A DNA stretch of 64,000 nucleotides from Diplosphaera chodatii (taxonomy: Eukaryota; Chlorophyta; Trebouxiophyceae; Prasiolales; Stichococcaceae). Under the pieces are notes generated by a model. It was not told the origin of the DNA. It made no database searches and saw only the letters and a program-made list of their open reading frames with translations. This document shows positions 12,453-24,100 of the stretch, piece after piece (position 1 is the first letter of the stretch; each line of letters starts with the position of its first letter). The DNA lies in the NCBI GenBank assembly GCA_032358165.1, contig JAALGY010000015.1, positions 2,852,001 through 2,916,000 on the forward strand. Reading direction: 5' to 3'. A program made the translations under genes and the position numbers.

Positions 12453-14265
12453 CTACTTCATACCGGTGGCCTGCTTGACCTTCTCAGTCGCCTCTGCAGC
12501 CTTTTCCTGCCAGCAACACATTCAGCGATGAGTCGCATGCACCTTCGGTGGCAGTCCTTCGACCTAATGGTGCATGGCAGCGTGGCGAGGACGCGACATC
12601 AGCATGCACTCAAATGCTGCGCCAACAGCAGCAGAGGAACGCCTGAATGGACGTGTGGCAACCTGCACACCTTGATGGTGTCGAAGGTGCTCTGCGCCTT
12701 TTGCTTGGCATCCTCTGCTACCTCCGCTGCCTTGCCCTTTGCCTGTGTTGGACAGGCGTGAGGCATTCTTGACCTCCCTTACAGCAGGATTTCAAACGCT
12801 GCTCCTTTGGAAATCGCTGGTGAGCCCGAGGGGTTGTCCAAGGCTACTGCTTCCTACCTCTGCTGCCTTGCCCTCTGCCTCGGCGGCGGTGCCTTCTGCA
12901 CGGCCCTTCAACTCCTCGGCCTTTCCCTTTGCCTCGCCCTCCGACATCCCAGTTGCCTCCTCCGCCTTTTGCTGCGCATCCCCTGTAGCATCCTGTACGA
13001 CAGATCGCACATTGCTTGCAGCATGCATGGGCTGCACCGGCTGGCAACCGTGCCTTGCTTCTGGCAGAAAGGAGCCATGCGCCCCAACTTGCTGCAAGTG
13101 TGTCGGTCATGTTTTTACACCAGCTAGACATATTACAGACTGCACTCAACTGTGCAGGCAGGGCGAACTACAAGTTGCTCCACTCAGTGACTGGGTGCAC
13201 GACTGTGTTGGGTCCTGAGGTAAGATGTAGGGGCGTTGGGGTACAGCTGGGCTGCGTGCAAGTCGCCTGCAGCATCTGACATACAACTAGCGGTAGGAGG
13301 GCTGCCGCACCTTGGCCCCCTTCACCGCCTTGTCGGACATGGCCTGCGCCTGCTCGACCGCCTGGCTCAGCTTCTGCTCAGCCTGGTGCGCGGCGCCAGT
13401 CGCCTTGTCCGATATCTCCTGTGTCTTCTCCTGTTCCGACCAAAAGAGCGCGGCGTGTGGTGCATGCGCCAACATGCCCTTGCCCAAGGGTTCACAGCCG
13501 ACAGGCTGCCTTGCCCCTGCTGCCTTGCACGCTGCGCTGCTGATCGTTCTGCCTCGCAACGGCTGCCAGCTTGTGTTGGTAAGGCACATCATTGAACATT
13601 AAATCATTAGGTCCTCCGGGCAACTGCGCAGATAGCCTTGCAGGATCACAGGCAGGAACAGGCCGCACATGCTGACAAGCACACATTCCCGTCTTGGAGC
13701 ACAAGCACATGAGCCGCGGTGACCGACAGGTGAACGACTCCAGCGTGCCAGGCACCCACATCGATCGTCTGCTTGGCGTCGTCCACGAATGTGTGGGCGT
13801 CCTCACCGCCTGTCCGCTCGTACTCCCCTCCAAACCGCTGCTCCTTCGTGTTGGTGTCCTGCACACGCGCATCGCAGCGTTCTGCATGGTCCTTGCATCA
13901 GTGCATGGTGCAGGTGCTGCCAGCGCTATAGGGCATCTGTGCGTGGCCGCAGGCCTAGTGCAACGCAGCTGATAATCCTGCGGCAGCGTGATACGAACAG
14001 CGGACTGCCATTGATACATGCAGCTGGACTGTGAGCAGTGGTGCATGATCAGGTGCGGTGTAATATGTCGGAAGTGGGTGCCAGTGGCACTCACCGATCC
14101 CCACGTTGGGCTGCCGTACCCTCCGGTGGCGCTGTCGGCATCTCTGGAGAAGAATCTGCATAGCACAGCCGGCTCACCACCGGCCGCCGATCTGATCGAG
14201 CTGCACAAAGGCGTGCCGCGAAAAATGTGCCTGAGGGACTGCATGTTGATCACTGATGGAGCCAC
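12453..14265 (-). CDS. LEA-type protein with mitochondrial-like presequence
   Basis: Exons on the minus strand: 14265-14095, 13858-13760, 13430-13311, 12992-12858, 12742-12671, 12506-12453 (216 residues, all introns in phase 0). The first 57 residues are basic and hydroxylated, with CRFFSRDADS. R-F-F-S fits the plant mitochondrial cleavage pattern R-x-F|S. The remainder is a lysine/alanine/glutamate amphipathic series (EKTQEISDKATGAAHQAEQK, KGKAEELKGRAEG, KAAEATEKVKQATGMK) typical of group 3 LEA (LEA_4) proteins, which protect membranes and proteins during drying or freezing. Exons of multiples of three, each coding for similar helical repeats, suggest growth by exon duplication. A second in-frame ATG lies at 14244. 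Mitochondrial location is inferred from the presequence only. Confidence 0.85.
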
Positions 14266-14890
14266 CTTGATAGCAAAAAGGCCTCGGCAAGATCTACTCT
14301 GCTAGGAAGTGTGTATATAGCTGTTTACCCTGAGTAGTTTTGTGCAGTCATCACACAACTATTTCTGCAGCCTGCGATCTCAACAACGTGGGCAGCAGCC
14401 AAACCGAAGCCGCCAGCGCATGCCACGTCGGCTGATCGTACATCTCAGCGACCCTTTGTGAGCAGATGTGGGAGCGAGCACAGCCTCGGGTTGCAGGCCT
14501 GGCGCCAGCGGTGTCACAGCCCATGAGCTTTGTGACATTATGCGGTGCTTCCCTCATGCTACGTTAGACCGGCTAGCCGTAGGCTGGGCGCAGGCTTGAC
14601 CGCCAAGCAAATGACCTTCTTGGTCCAGATCATCTAGACCCCTTCGAGGCGTCGGCCGTGCTGCTGCTTGCCACTGGGCGCACAGGCTGCCAAGAGGACA
14701 GCATGGGTCGTCCGTTTCTGCAGGTGCATGCGCCCTGCAGCTGAAATGCGACCAAGGATGCGTTCTTGTTGCATGGGCCCAGTCGCTGCATGCATGACAT
14801 GCAGTGCATGTGAGCAACGCCTGGCAGTTCTAGGGCGCCTGCTACCCGTTGTACCTTGTTCGTCTTCTGACATCGGTGTGCCGCCTGTAG
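14266..14890. promoter_or_regulatory. Divergent 5' region between LEA and Yippee genes
   Basis: About 0.6 kb between the start codon of the LEA gene (-) and the first recognised exon of the Yippee gene (+). It must hold the LEA promoter and the missing first exon of the Yippee gene, which I could not identify. No promoter motif is certain. Confidence 0.35.
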
Positions 14891-15566
14891 TTTGTGGACG
14901 AGGAGCAGCACGCCAAGTTCGTGTGCGCGGGCTGCAGCCGCGATGTGGCATCAGACAAGGCGGTCGTGTGGGAGGGCTACATGAGCGCGCGGCGGCCGTC
15001 GCGCCTGTTCCGAAACACCGTCAACGTCGACCAGTGCCCGGCGGAGCGGCAGGTGAGCAGAACCTGATGCCACGAGCAGCTGCGTATCTCCCGCCGATGT
15101 GGCTTCCTCTGCTTCGCACCAATCCAAGGTGTGCAGTAGCAGCTCGAGTTGCAAACGCTTCGCGCTGACCGATGCAGGAGCACCTGACGTCGGGGGTGTA
15201 CACGCTGGCGGACGTGCGGTGCCGCGGCTGCAGCGCCACACTCGGCTGGCGCTACCTCGCAGCGCAGCGCAAGGTGGGGGTGCCGCCCACCCTGCACTGC
15301 TCACGGCTTTTGCCCTAATGCGGCGCCCCGTGTGCCTGGTCTCGCCGTGTGCTGTGCTGCCAGCTGCGGGCCGAAGCTGTTGCAGCGCCTGAAGGACATC
15401 AGGTGTGCAGAAATCTGTATATATACCTCCTGCAGCTCCTTCCTGAGGACAGCAGTGCAACTTGCAGGACCAGAAGTTCAAGGAGGGGGGCACGCTGATC
15501 GACAACAGCAAGCTGCGGCGGGTGTCGGTGGACCTGGCCCCCCCGGAGCGGCCGTGCCTGCTGTGA
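14891..15566 (+). CDS. Yippee-like zinc-binding protein (5' exon not found)
   Basis: Exons 14891-15052, 15178-15273 and 15468-15566 are joined in phase 0 and code for 118 residues. Two CxxC pairs (FVCAGCSRD near the start and VRCRGCSATLGW in exon 2) form the Yippee zinc site. Other family marks are SRLFRNTVNV, the G-W-R-Y after the second pair, and DQKFKEGGTLID, matching the family QKYKEGKFIL block. Yippee proteins are small nuclear/cytosolic proteins of the Mis18/cereblon fold, and their exact role in algae is unknown. The acceptor CTGTAG at 14885-14890 shows there is an upstream coding exon. It may carry only the start and a few residues, given the usual length of about 110-120. Confidence 0.85.
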
Positions 15567-16502
15567 GGGTTTAATGGAGTTTAAATTGTGAATCGGAAGC
15601 TGAGCGTGGCTGGACGCATAACGACAGCACAGTGGCGACAGCCGCGCCAATAGCCGGCTTGGCAGGCGACCGAGCCTGCCGGCTGCCAGCGTTTGAGCAA
15701 GCCGTCAGTGTGTATCAGTTCGGCAGGCCATGCCCGAGTGTGATCAGAGCATGTGGCAGGAGCGGCGAAGAGAAGCGATGGCTGCACAGCGTGGTGAGGT
15801 GTGCAGCAAGGGCTGCCGTAATGCAGCAGAGAGTGCAGCAGTCCGCAGCGCTGTGCCGTACAAGAGGAGTGGCGCTGGAGGGAAGCAGAGGGTTGACAAG
15901 CAGTGGTGCGCAGCTGTGCTCGGCGCCATGAACAATGGTGTCACATGTACAAGGGGAGCCGTCATGGTTGTACGGAAATATGAGGGGACTGGAGGGGAGG
16001 GTGCGATGTGCGGCGGCAGGTGTTGCAGTGTGGCAGGAGAGCTATCGGTGGATGATTGATTGCAGCGGCTGGTGGCAAAGGGAACCGTTCGTTTCTTTGT
16101 TTCTGCAGAGCGTCACAATGTCTGTTGATGCTCGTTCGGAGATGCAGTCCATTCTATGTCAGAGGATCGGTGTGTGTCTGTGGAGTGCACTTGTCAGCAT
16201 GAGCTTGTGAGCAACGAGGGTCAGTGTGCAGTGAGAGTTGTGGCATGGTATGTAGATGTAACGTTGACTTCAGGTAGACTTTCATTCTACAGCCAATGAA
16301 TATGCTGAGACAACGTCACTGATACATGAGGGCTGATGATCCAGAAACACAACCTGATCATACAATTCAACCGCACCAATGCATGCTCCAGATCTATGCC
16401 ATGTACATGCTGCGATGCAATACTACAGTGTGCAGTCCAGCGCCTACGCCGCCACCACCAGTATCTGACTCAGGTCTGCGCCCGGCCTGTCCCTCCAGCA
16501 CT
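15567..16502. other. Convergent intergenic region
   Basis: About 0.94 kb between the Yippee stop (+) and the alpha/beta hydrolase stop (-). It is AT-richer than the surrounding exons and has no supported coding exon. It probably holds the two 3' untranslated regions. Confidence 0.4.
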
Positions 16503-19500
16503 TCAGCGCTTGATCAGGTGCGGCTTGGTGACTGCATCGTCAATGGCCGCCTCCTGCGCAGCAGCCATCAGAAGTTGCTTAGTTGTTGAAACACTGTCTG
16601 CGGAACACTGTCTACCATCTGCTCACTCAACTCCGCATAAGCTGGCTTGCAGGTCATGTCGTTACTCGTGCTGGTCACAAAATGCCACACATCATGGCTG
16701 GCAACATACGTCACTGCTGATTCCAAGCACAGCAGACCATGGCAGCATGACCTGTGTACCTGCACAGCGGTCCAGGTGGCCCTGTCGGCCAGCGTGCGCC
16801 CGAACACATTCAGCTCCAGGGTGGCCAGCACCTCGCAGCAACTCTCCACGGTAAGCCCCGCATGCGAGGCCTCTGTGAGAACACAGCAACCGCATCAAAC
16901 AGACCCAGGGCTCCAACATCCCGGCACCAGAAGCAGTGCCTGCATATAGCGCCGCATCCACACAGCCCTGTTGGCAGCACATCTGCCGATTGGAAGGGAC
17001 CACTGGCGATCATCCCAGAGCTTCTGCGCTCGACTGCCCAACATGAAAGCCCAGCGCGTGTACGCTGCCGCCAGCCGCAGCCGCCTGACGGCTGCCACAA
17101 GGATCGACAGGGAGCTTTCACAGTGTAGCCACACGGTGGCTCTGGTCACACCCCCCCGGCACACCTGTCACGATGAGCGTCCCCCGCAGCCGCGCCGCCG
17201 CCAGCTGCAGCCACTTGACGGGCGCCACGGGGTCGTGGCGGCCCCCCAGCAGCGTGGTGGGAAACGCCGCGTCGGCGATCGCGCGCGCCTCCGCGTGTGT
17301 GAGCCTGCGCCACCCAGCTCTCTCTGTTTCAGGACGGGGATTTCGTGCGCTGAGCATCAAGCGCCCGGCGGCAGCGGATTGCGCCGGGGTGCTGGGATGG
17401 ACGCGCCATCGCATCATGAGCCAGCACTCGCCGCTGCCTGTGCCTGCCCCAGCCGCACACAGCCAGACCGGCGCACAGACACGTATGGCAGCATCCCTCA
17501 CATCTGTCTATCATGTCACGGGGCTGGCGCACCAGTGCAGCAGGCAGGCCAGGGAGTGCGACCGCAGGCCGGTGTCAGGCAGCGCTGCCGGGTCGTCGGA
17601 CGCCGCCCCTGCGGAGGCGCCGGCCGCCGCGGGGCCCGCCAGGCCGGCCTCGCCCAGCGCCGCGTCTGCCGCCTGCGCACGGCGGCTCCCGGGTCAGCTT
17701 GGCCAGAGCCGCTGTGGTGCAGTTCGGCGTCGTGTGCCGCTAGCAGGCGAACACAACCTGAAGTTGCTCCATGTCAGACACGGCCGACTGGAGTGTGACC
17801 GGGCTGCTGATGCAAGGCGGCCATGCAGGCTGCTCGTGGGCGGAGCAGCGTTCAGGTGGCGCGTTCCGGTCGGAGCGCAGCATGCAGCGGCACCTGCGCG
17901 AAGCTGCGGGCCGGGCCCGAGGCGCGGCTCGGCCCCGCGGCTGCAGCGGCTGCCGGGCTGCCGCCGCCGGCTGCGGGTGCGCCGCGAGCGACGGCGGCGC
18001 CCCCGCCGGCGCTGGCCAGCGCCTGGTTCCCCAGGATGGCGTCCTCCCGGGTCATGACTGGGGCCGCTGGTTCGTCGCCCGGCTGCTGCTGCTGCCGCCG
18101 CCCCAGCAGCGCTGCAGGGCAGGCGAGCAGGTTTGCTGGGAGACTGGTTCTTCGGGGCAAGTCCCGATGCCCTGCTACCTCACAAACATCAAGCCACTGC
18201 GACAGAGACACAGAAGTGCTGTGACAATTCCGTGCAGAGTCTCCCCTGGCGTACAGCACCCGACCATGCATCAGCCACAAGATCCCGCACACCCCACCCT
18301 GCTGCAGGCGGTTGCCCTGCACTGGAACGTCGCCGCCTTCGGTGCTGCACGTCGACGCCGCGCTGCCGTGCTGCGTGCCGTTGCCAGTCTCGATGTCCTG
18401 CCCTGCAGCAACGCCGCCGCCGGCGCGCCACTGCTCGCTGGCGCTGCGCTGGCGCTGAGTCAGCGGGGCGTCCAGGAAGCGGCGGGTGAAGTAGAATGGC
18501 AGCGTCGCACGGATCCGGCTGCGCTCGGTGCCCAGGATCACCTGCAGGAGCATGATGGCGGTGGAAGCAGCATGATCATTGGTGGGTAGGTGCAGCATCC
18601 CCAAGTCAGGGTTATCACACTCTACAAGGTGTGCAATGTGTGCATTCAGACAGAGGTGCAGCTTGATTTGTGTTGTTGTTTCACGTGTGAGCAGGGACCA
18701 GCTGGCAGATCAGATGACCATGGGTGCAGCCGAACAGCTCACTAGGAAGTAGCGGCAGACATGAGTCAGTCATGCCAACTGACATGTATTGTTGCATCAG
18801 AAACCTTACCGGCAGCAGGCGGTGGGGCCGGGTGACGAGGGACGCCGCCATCTGCCACCCGTTCAGCGTGTAGCCCAGCAGCGTGAGGGAGGCGATGCGC
18901 TGCGGTGCCAATGCTGCCGCCTTTGCCGCCACCATGGCTGCAGCAAACCAATCAGCCCTCAGATGACAGGCAGGTGCAGCAAAGCCGTTGTCGCATCTTT
19001 GCCGAAGCGCATGTCAACCCGGCCAACAGCTAAGCTGCAGCGCCAGCCTAGCAGGATGACCCACGAATGGCAGCCGGCACATCAATTGCACTTGCAATCC
19101 TCACAATGGTCCCATCGGAAATTCTGGCTGCTGTGGGGTGCACATCCCAACAACCGTTGACAACATGTGCGCAAGGTGAACACTGGCAGGGCCGCACCGC
19201 CGAGGGACATGCCGACCAGGTGGGCGCGCCGCCACCCCAGGGCATCCATCAGCGCCACCGCGTCTGCCGCCATCGCCTCGCTGCTGTAGCCGCTGGCGCC
19301 CTGCCGCGGCGGCGGCTTGCCTGCCACCGTGCTCCACCGCCGCCTGATTCGCATGCTCAGAAGCTTTACATAAAAAGGGCCAACGAGAGTGCATGTCGTT
19401 GACGAGCTGATGCCTTGTCAGCTGCAAGGTTCTGAAAGACAGCGGCTGCTGCCACCCCGTCAGGCGCTCCTGACACGGGCGGTGAGAATGAACGCATTGT

Positions 19501-20284
19501 GCGGTGAAATGTGGCCGTCATCAGGTCACTATTTCAAGCAAAGAGCTCGAAGGAACAGGACCTCCAAAAAGATGGATGCCCACCGGTTGTCGAAGGTGAC
19601 GACGTCGGCGGCGGGCTGCCCTGTGGCGGGGTCCACCAGCGAGGCGAGGTGCGCCGCCACGTGGCTAAACCAGCCGCTGCCGCCCTCCACGCCCAGGCTG
19701 GCCACTATGAGCAGCTTCTGGCGCCGGGGGTCGTTGACGCGCGCCCCCTGGCACTGCTGCTGCTGCTGTTCCTTTCGGCCGCTGTCTTGCTGCTCGGGCG
19801 CGCTGGTGCCGCCGCCGGTGCCGCCTCCTGCCTGCGCAGCGCCTGCAGGGTCCTTTGTTGGGCTGGCCGCGCCGGCTGCGGGTGCCCCTGGGCTCAGATT
19901 CCCGCCTGAATTGCCTGCAGGCTGCTCCGTTGCGGCCGAGGCCGCGACGCCGTTACCGATGCCCCTGCCCGGACTGCCGAACCCTGAGTGCTGCGCTGCG
20001 CTGCTGCTGGATGTGCTGCGTTCAGTACTGCTCAGCAGCTGGGTCCAGGGCGTGTGCAGCTCGCAGCAGATGCGAGCGGACTCCCCAGATGCCGTTGGTA
20101 CCGTCACAAGCGGTACCCTGCGAGCTGTTGCTGGCTGATCCGGCGGCGCAGCGCCCACGCCGTGCTCAAACACTGTGCTCATGGCTCGGCAGGCGCCTCT
20201 GCGAGCGCTGGCAGCCTGATCAGCCATCACGACAGATGCCAGCTTTCGCAGCATGCCGATGGTACATGCAAGGTGGCCAAGCAC
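16503..20284 (-). CDS. Alpha/beta hydrolase with intact catalytic triad
   Basis: Minus-strand exons: 20284-19584, 19343-19198, 18937-18810, 18541-18298, 18111-17894, 17672-17520, 17321-17165, 16872-16760, 16553-16503 (636 residues; phases agree throughout). The N-terminal 190 residues are low-complexity with a Q run. Strand 3 to helix A reads KLLIVASLGVEG and VVTFDNR. The nucleophile elbow HLVGMSLGAM places Ser at about 281, the acid is Asp of LLGGRHDPVAP (about 560), and the His is in EASHAGLTVES (about 586). A long low-complexity insertion (about 340-510) separates cap and C-terminal core. After DNR the usual G-x-G-x-S is R-R-W-S, an odd feature near the oxyanion region. Substrate cannot be told: esterase, lipase or epoxide-hydrolase-like. 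The start could also be the downstream ATG at 20254. Confidence 0.87.
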
Positions 20285-21021
20285 ATCGCACTTTGGGCCC
20301 AGCAGCGGTCCAACGCACCGTGTGGATCGCTGTGTGGCAGCGAAGACTTGAACTGGGTGGCGTCTTTGATGCGATCAGGGCCCCTGCTTATTCAGCATCA
20401 GCAGAGCATCACTAAGCCACGTTAGTGCACACTCCCAGACGACTGGTGCAGCTCCCGATGAGTGCAGCTTATGGCGCAGCTCTGCCTTGATTGGCATAAC
20501 AGCTCGTTCCTGCAGGCACTCGACAAGCCTGCATGCCGCTGGCAGCTTACACAGATAGCAGCGGTGCCGTGGAACATCGGCTATGAACTACAGAGCTGGA
20601 AGCTGTTGGCAGTGACAGCAGGACGTTGTGATGCCAGCACGCCCATGCAGGGATGAGGGGTCGGTTCCACGATGCGCTGTTATATCAGCAGCTAGTGTAC
20701 CTGACAATCCTAAAACACATACAGGGCGCACAGGTGCCAGCAGAAGATGCATGCACTGAGAACCGAAAGTACGTGAAAAAATTAGCAGCCATGTGGCCAA
20801 TACCCCAAGCATGCAAGATGCAACACCGATGCATTTTCAGGTTGTGTCACAAGGCCCCATGAGCGCACACACAAGCACATGTCACAGCACTACGTCAGCC
20901 CCCGCTGCCCCCAACTTAGGTCACATCTTGAAGTTGTAACGCCGAGCAGCGTACAAAACAATATAACGCCGCCAAACTGGGGCGAGCCTGGCGACCGAAT
21001 CAGGGCGGATCATGGGGCGAG
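20285..21021. other. Region between hydrolase start and duplicated terminal exon
   Basis: About 0.74 kb, between the 5' end of the hydrolase gene and the downstream end of the amidohydrolase gene, both minus strand. No coding exon is supported. It should hold the hydrolase promoter. Confidence 0.35.
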
Positions 21022-21108
21022 TCAGGCCACCTCGGCGTGCAGATAGGTCAGCACCGCCGCCGCCGCCGCCGCCGCCGCCATCCCACCCTCCTCATACACC
21101 AGGTAGGG
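21022..21108 (-). other. Extra copy of the amidohydrolase terminal exon
   Basis: Read on the minus strand, this ends in an alanine run, then LTYLHAEVA and a TGA at 21022-21024. The true gene ends 134 bases upstream with exactly the same nine residues and TAA. Six of the nine codons differ only at synonymous positions. Upstream of the alanine run YLVYEEGG resembles ELVDDEDV of the real gene. It is either an alternative last exon or a relic of a partial tandem duplication kept under protein-level selection. An AG that could act as acceptor occurs just before it (in TATGAGGAG). Confidence 0.7.
21053..21079. repeat. CCG trinucleotide microsatellite
   Basis: Uninterrupted CGC/CCG run inside the duplicated terminal-exon copy, coding for alanines on the minus strand. 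A shorter GCC/GCG run is present at the same place in the genuine last exon (about 21189-21210). Confidence 0.75.
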
Positions 21109-21157
21109 TTATCCGACCACCTAATTGGGGCGTGTCGGACCACCCCATCGAGGCTGC

Positions 21158-24100
21158 TTAGGCTACTTCAGCGTGTAGATATGTGAGCAGCGCCGCCGCC
21201 GCCGCCGCCACGTCCTCGTCGTCCACCAGCTCCGCCGGCGAGTGGCTGATGCCGCCGTTGCGGCAGCGCACGAACAGCATGCCCACGGGCCCCGCGTCCG
21301 CCATCGCCAGCGCGTCGTGGCCCGCCCCGCTGACCAGCTGCGGCACCCCAGGGTGGGAGTCGGAGTTTTGCTCAGGGGCTGCTGCTGCGTCTGCGCCGCC
21401 GCCGGGCCCTGCGGTGGGAGCTGCTGACCTGGGCGCTGCTTCGGTTGCCGGGCAGCTGCTTGCGGCGTCGCCAGCCGGGCCGCCGCCGGCAGCGCAGGAG
21501 CTGCCGCCACTGCTCTGCTGCTGCTGCGGCAGCGCTCTGCCCGGGGCTGCCACGGAGCCCAGCCCAGCCTCCTGTCGCCGCTGCTGCTGCTGCTGCTGCT
21601 GCGGCGGCGACTGCTGCTGCTCTGATACTCCTGCAACGCCCAGCACGCGGCGCAGCAGCGGCTTCGAGCCGGCCGCCGCAGCGGACAGGCCTGCTGTGAT
21701 GCCCGCGTCGCTGTGCGTCGCCGGCGCATCGTGCACGCGGTCCACACGGCAGCTGGTGCCGCGCCTGCAGCCAAGCTCATGAGTCTTTGCGCCTTTGAGG
21801 GCTTACGAGTCGGGCACAGCCCTGGCCATATCCGCGTTTGATGACGGGCACACTGCAGGCGCACAGAGTTTGCTGAAGGGTAGCATGGGTGTGGCGGTCG
21901 ACGCTCTGCAAAACTGCAATGCCTCATGTCCTGAATGTCACTGCCATCTGGCAGTCCGCCTGATCCTCATCACCTGTCGCAGGTGGCTGATATGCTGCTG
22001 GTAACGTCCGCCACCACGGCCTCCCGCACGGCGTCCGACCGGCTGCGGATGTCCACGGTAAAGTTGGCGGACCCCGGGATGACATTCGAGGCGCCCGGCC
22101 AGATCGTCAGCGAGCCCACCGTGCACACCAGGCCGTCCTCCGCGCTGAAGCCTGCAAGCAAGGCACGAAAAGGCCACTCGACAGCACGCTGTTCAGGCTG
22201 GCGGCTGCTAAACCTGACTTCACACACGAGTATGCTCTAAAGTGGAGGAAAAGGCAAAGAAAAATGAGCTGGTGGTGAAACCTCGGGAGTTGCTACAGCT
22301 GTCATGTTCTGGTCAGTACGACTGCCGTCACCAGGTACCTTGCAGGTTCACATCTGCATGGCGCCCGCCGCCGCAGCGCCGCTCCAGGGTGGCTATGGCC
22401 TCAGCCGCCGCCGCCAGCGGGTCACGCCGCAGCGTCATCGGCACCGTGCCAGCATGGCCCTGTAGAGAGTCCACAGAGTCGACGATCCGCAAGAACCACC
22501 CCAAGACGGGCTCACTGCTGATTCAGTTGCTTCATTGTCAGTTGATATGTGGAAGCTATTGACCGCATTTGTGTACGGCAACTTCATGCCATGCCGTGGA
22601 CGGGCCTGACATGAAGCAGTCACGTCTGCGGTCAACATCTGTCATTGTCGAGTACACAGGTATGCTGCTGTCCCAGTCTTCAGTTGTCAGGGAGGGTGAG
22701 GTATGGTGAAAGTCGGTGTTTGAGGGATGTTCTTTCAAAAAAACAGATGAAGGAGCCATCATCTCCTCCTTTTGCAGCACAGCAGCCAACTCTGCGGACG
22801 AGGCCCAGCCGCGCACCTGGCTGCCCGCAATCGACACCGCCAGCCGCGTCTGCCCAGCGATGGCGGTGACGGGCGCCAGCGGCAGGTTCAGGCTCTCCAG
22901 GACTGGCCCCTGCTCCATGTGCACCTCCACATACCTAGGTGTGACATAGGAGGGCGCTCGACTCAGGGAGCAGCTCAACATCAGAATGCGCTGCGAGGTG
23001 AGAGGAGCCCCACTCCAATCCTGTCTGATTGTCCGCACTTCTCAGCATTTACAGCACGCTTGTTGGAAATGCGGTTCTATAATGCTTACTGCCCTGACCA
23101 GCACTGCCATTTGCCCCAAAGAGCTCGCGATGCAGAGGGGTATGCACAGGTACCTCACCCTCGTATCCGCTCTCGAGGCGTGGCGATCCTGGAGATGGCC
23201 ACCGGCGCCGCGTCGAAGCCGTGCACCGCCAGCACCTCCGCGAGCGACTTGCCCTCCCTGTCCACTGCTTCCAGCATCCCGTTGCTCAGCAGCGTGCCCG
23301 CCACCGCGCGGCTGCCAAGGAACGTGGTGCCAAACCTGCAGGCCGTGGTCCCGAATCGTTTAGAGATCATCGTTTGCGCATACGGCCGGCCAGGCAGATG
23401 CTCAGAGGCCCGAAAGCCCGGCGCGGAGCTGAGGCCTGACTCTGATGCTCTTCAGAGTGCGTCTCTGGGTTGCAGGACCAGAGTGCCTGCCCGCAGCACC
23501 TGGCTACCTCAGGCCTGCGCCGCACAGCCCGGCCACAGCCTGATAATGTTACCGCAAGGGCTGCCACAAGGTCTCACCTGAGGCCCTCCTCATCGCAGAA
23601 GGCGATGACCTCCACCGGGGCGCGCAGCAGCGGCGGCGCACCCGACTCTTGCAGGACCTGGCAATGGCAAGTCACCAAAAAGCGAGTGACGTCAGTCGCC
23701 TGGCAGCTCAGAAGAGACCTGGCACCATTCACGCAGCTTTGCTCAGGATACCGGTCACTATTTGAAAGAGGGCACTCCTGTGCACAGCACTCAAGTCGCT
23801 TGCCTGATGCAAGTTTGCACCGTCCGCCATCAGCGACGGCAGCTGCGCCTCTGAGATCATCCCCCGCTGCAGAGCTGCCCCCAGCATGGCAGCCTTGACG
23901 GCAGCAATGCCTACAGGGCACCAGCTCACAGCCCTGGATTCCCACCCATCATGCAACGCGACATCATAGGTGTTCAAGGGCTTAAACGATCATGCTGACA
24001 TGTGCCACACTACCATCAGGCGGGTGTGACTCAGGTGGAGGTCTACTTACCGACAATGATGCCCATTGCTCCATCATACTGACCCGCATCATACACCGTG

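Noticed and set aside
21163..21927. 254-codon open frame on the minus strand over the end of the amidohydrolase gene
   Set aside because: It is a shadow frame; the overlapping frame carries the conserved amidohydrolase motifs and joins the upstream exon in phase.
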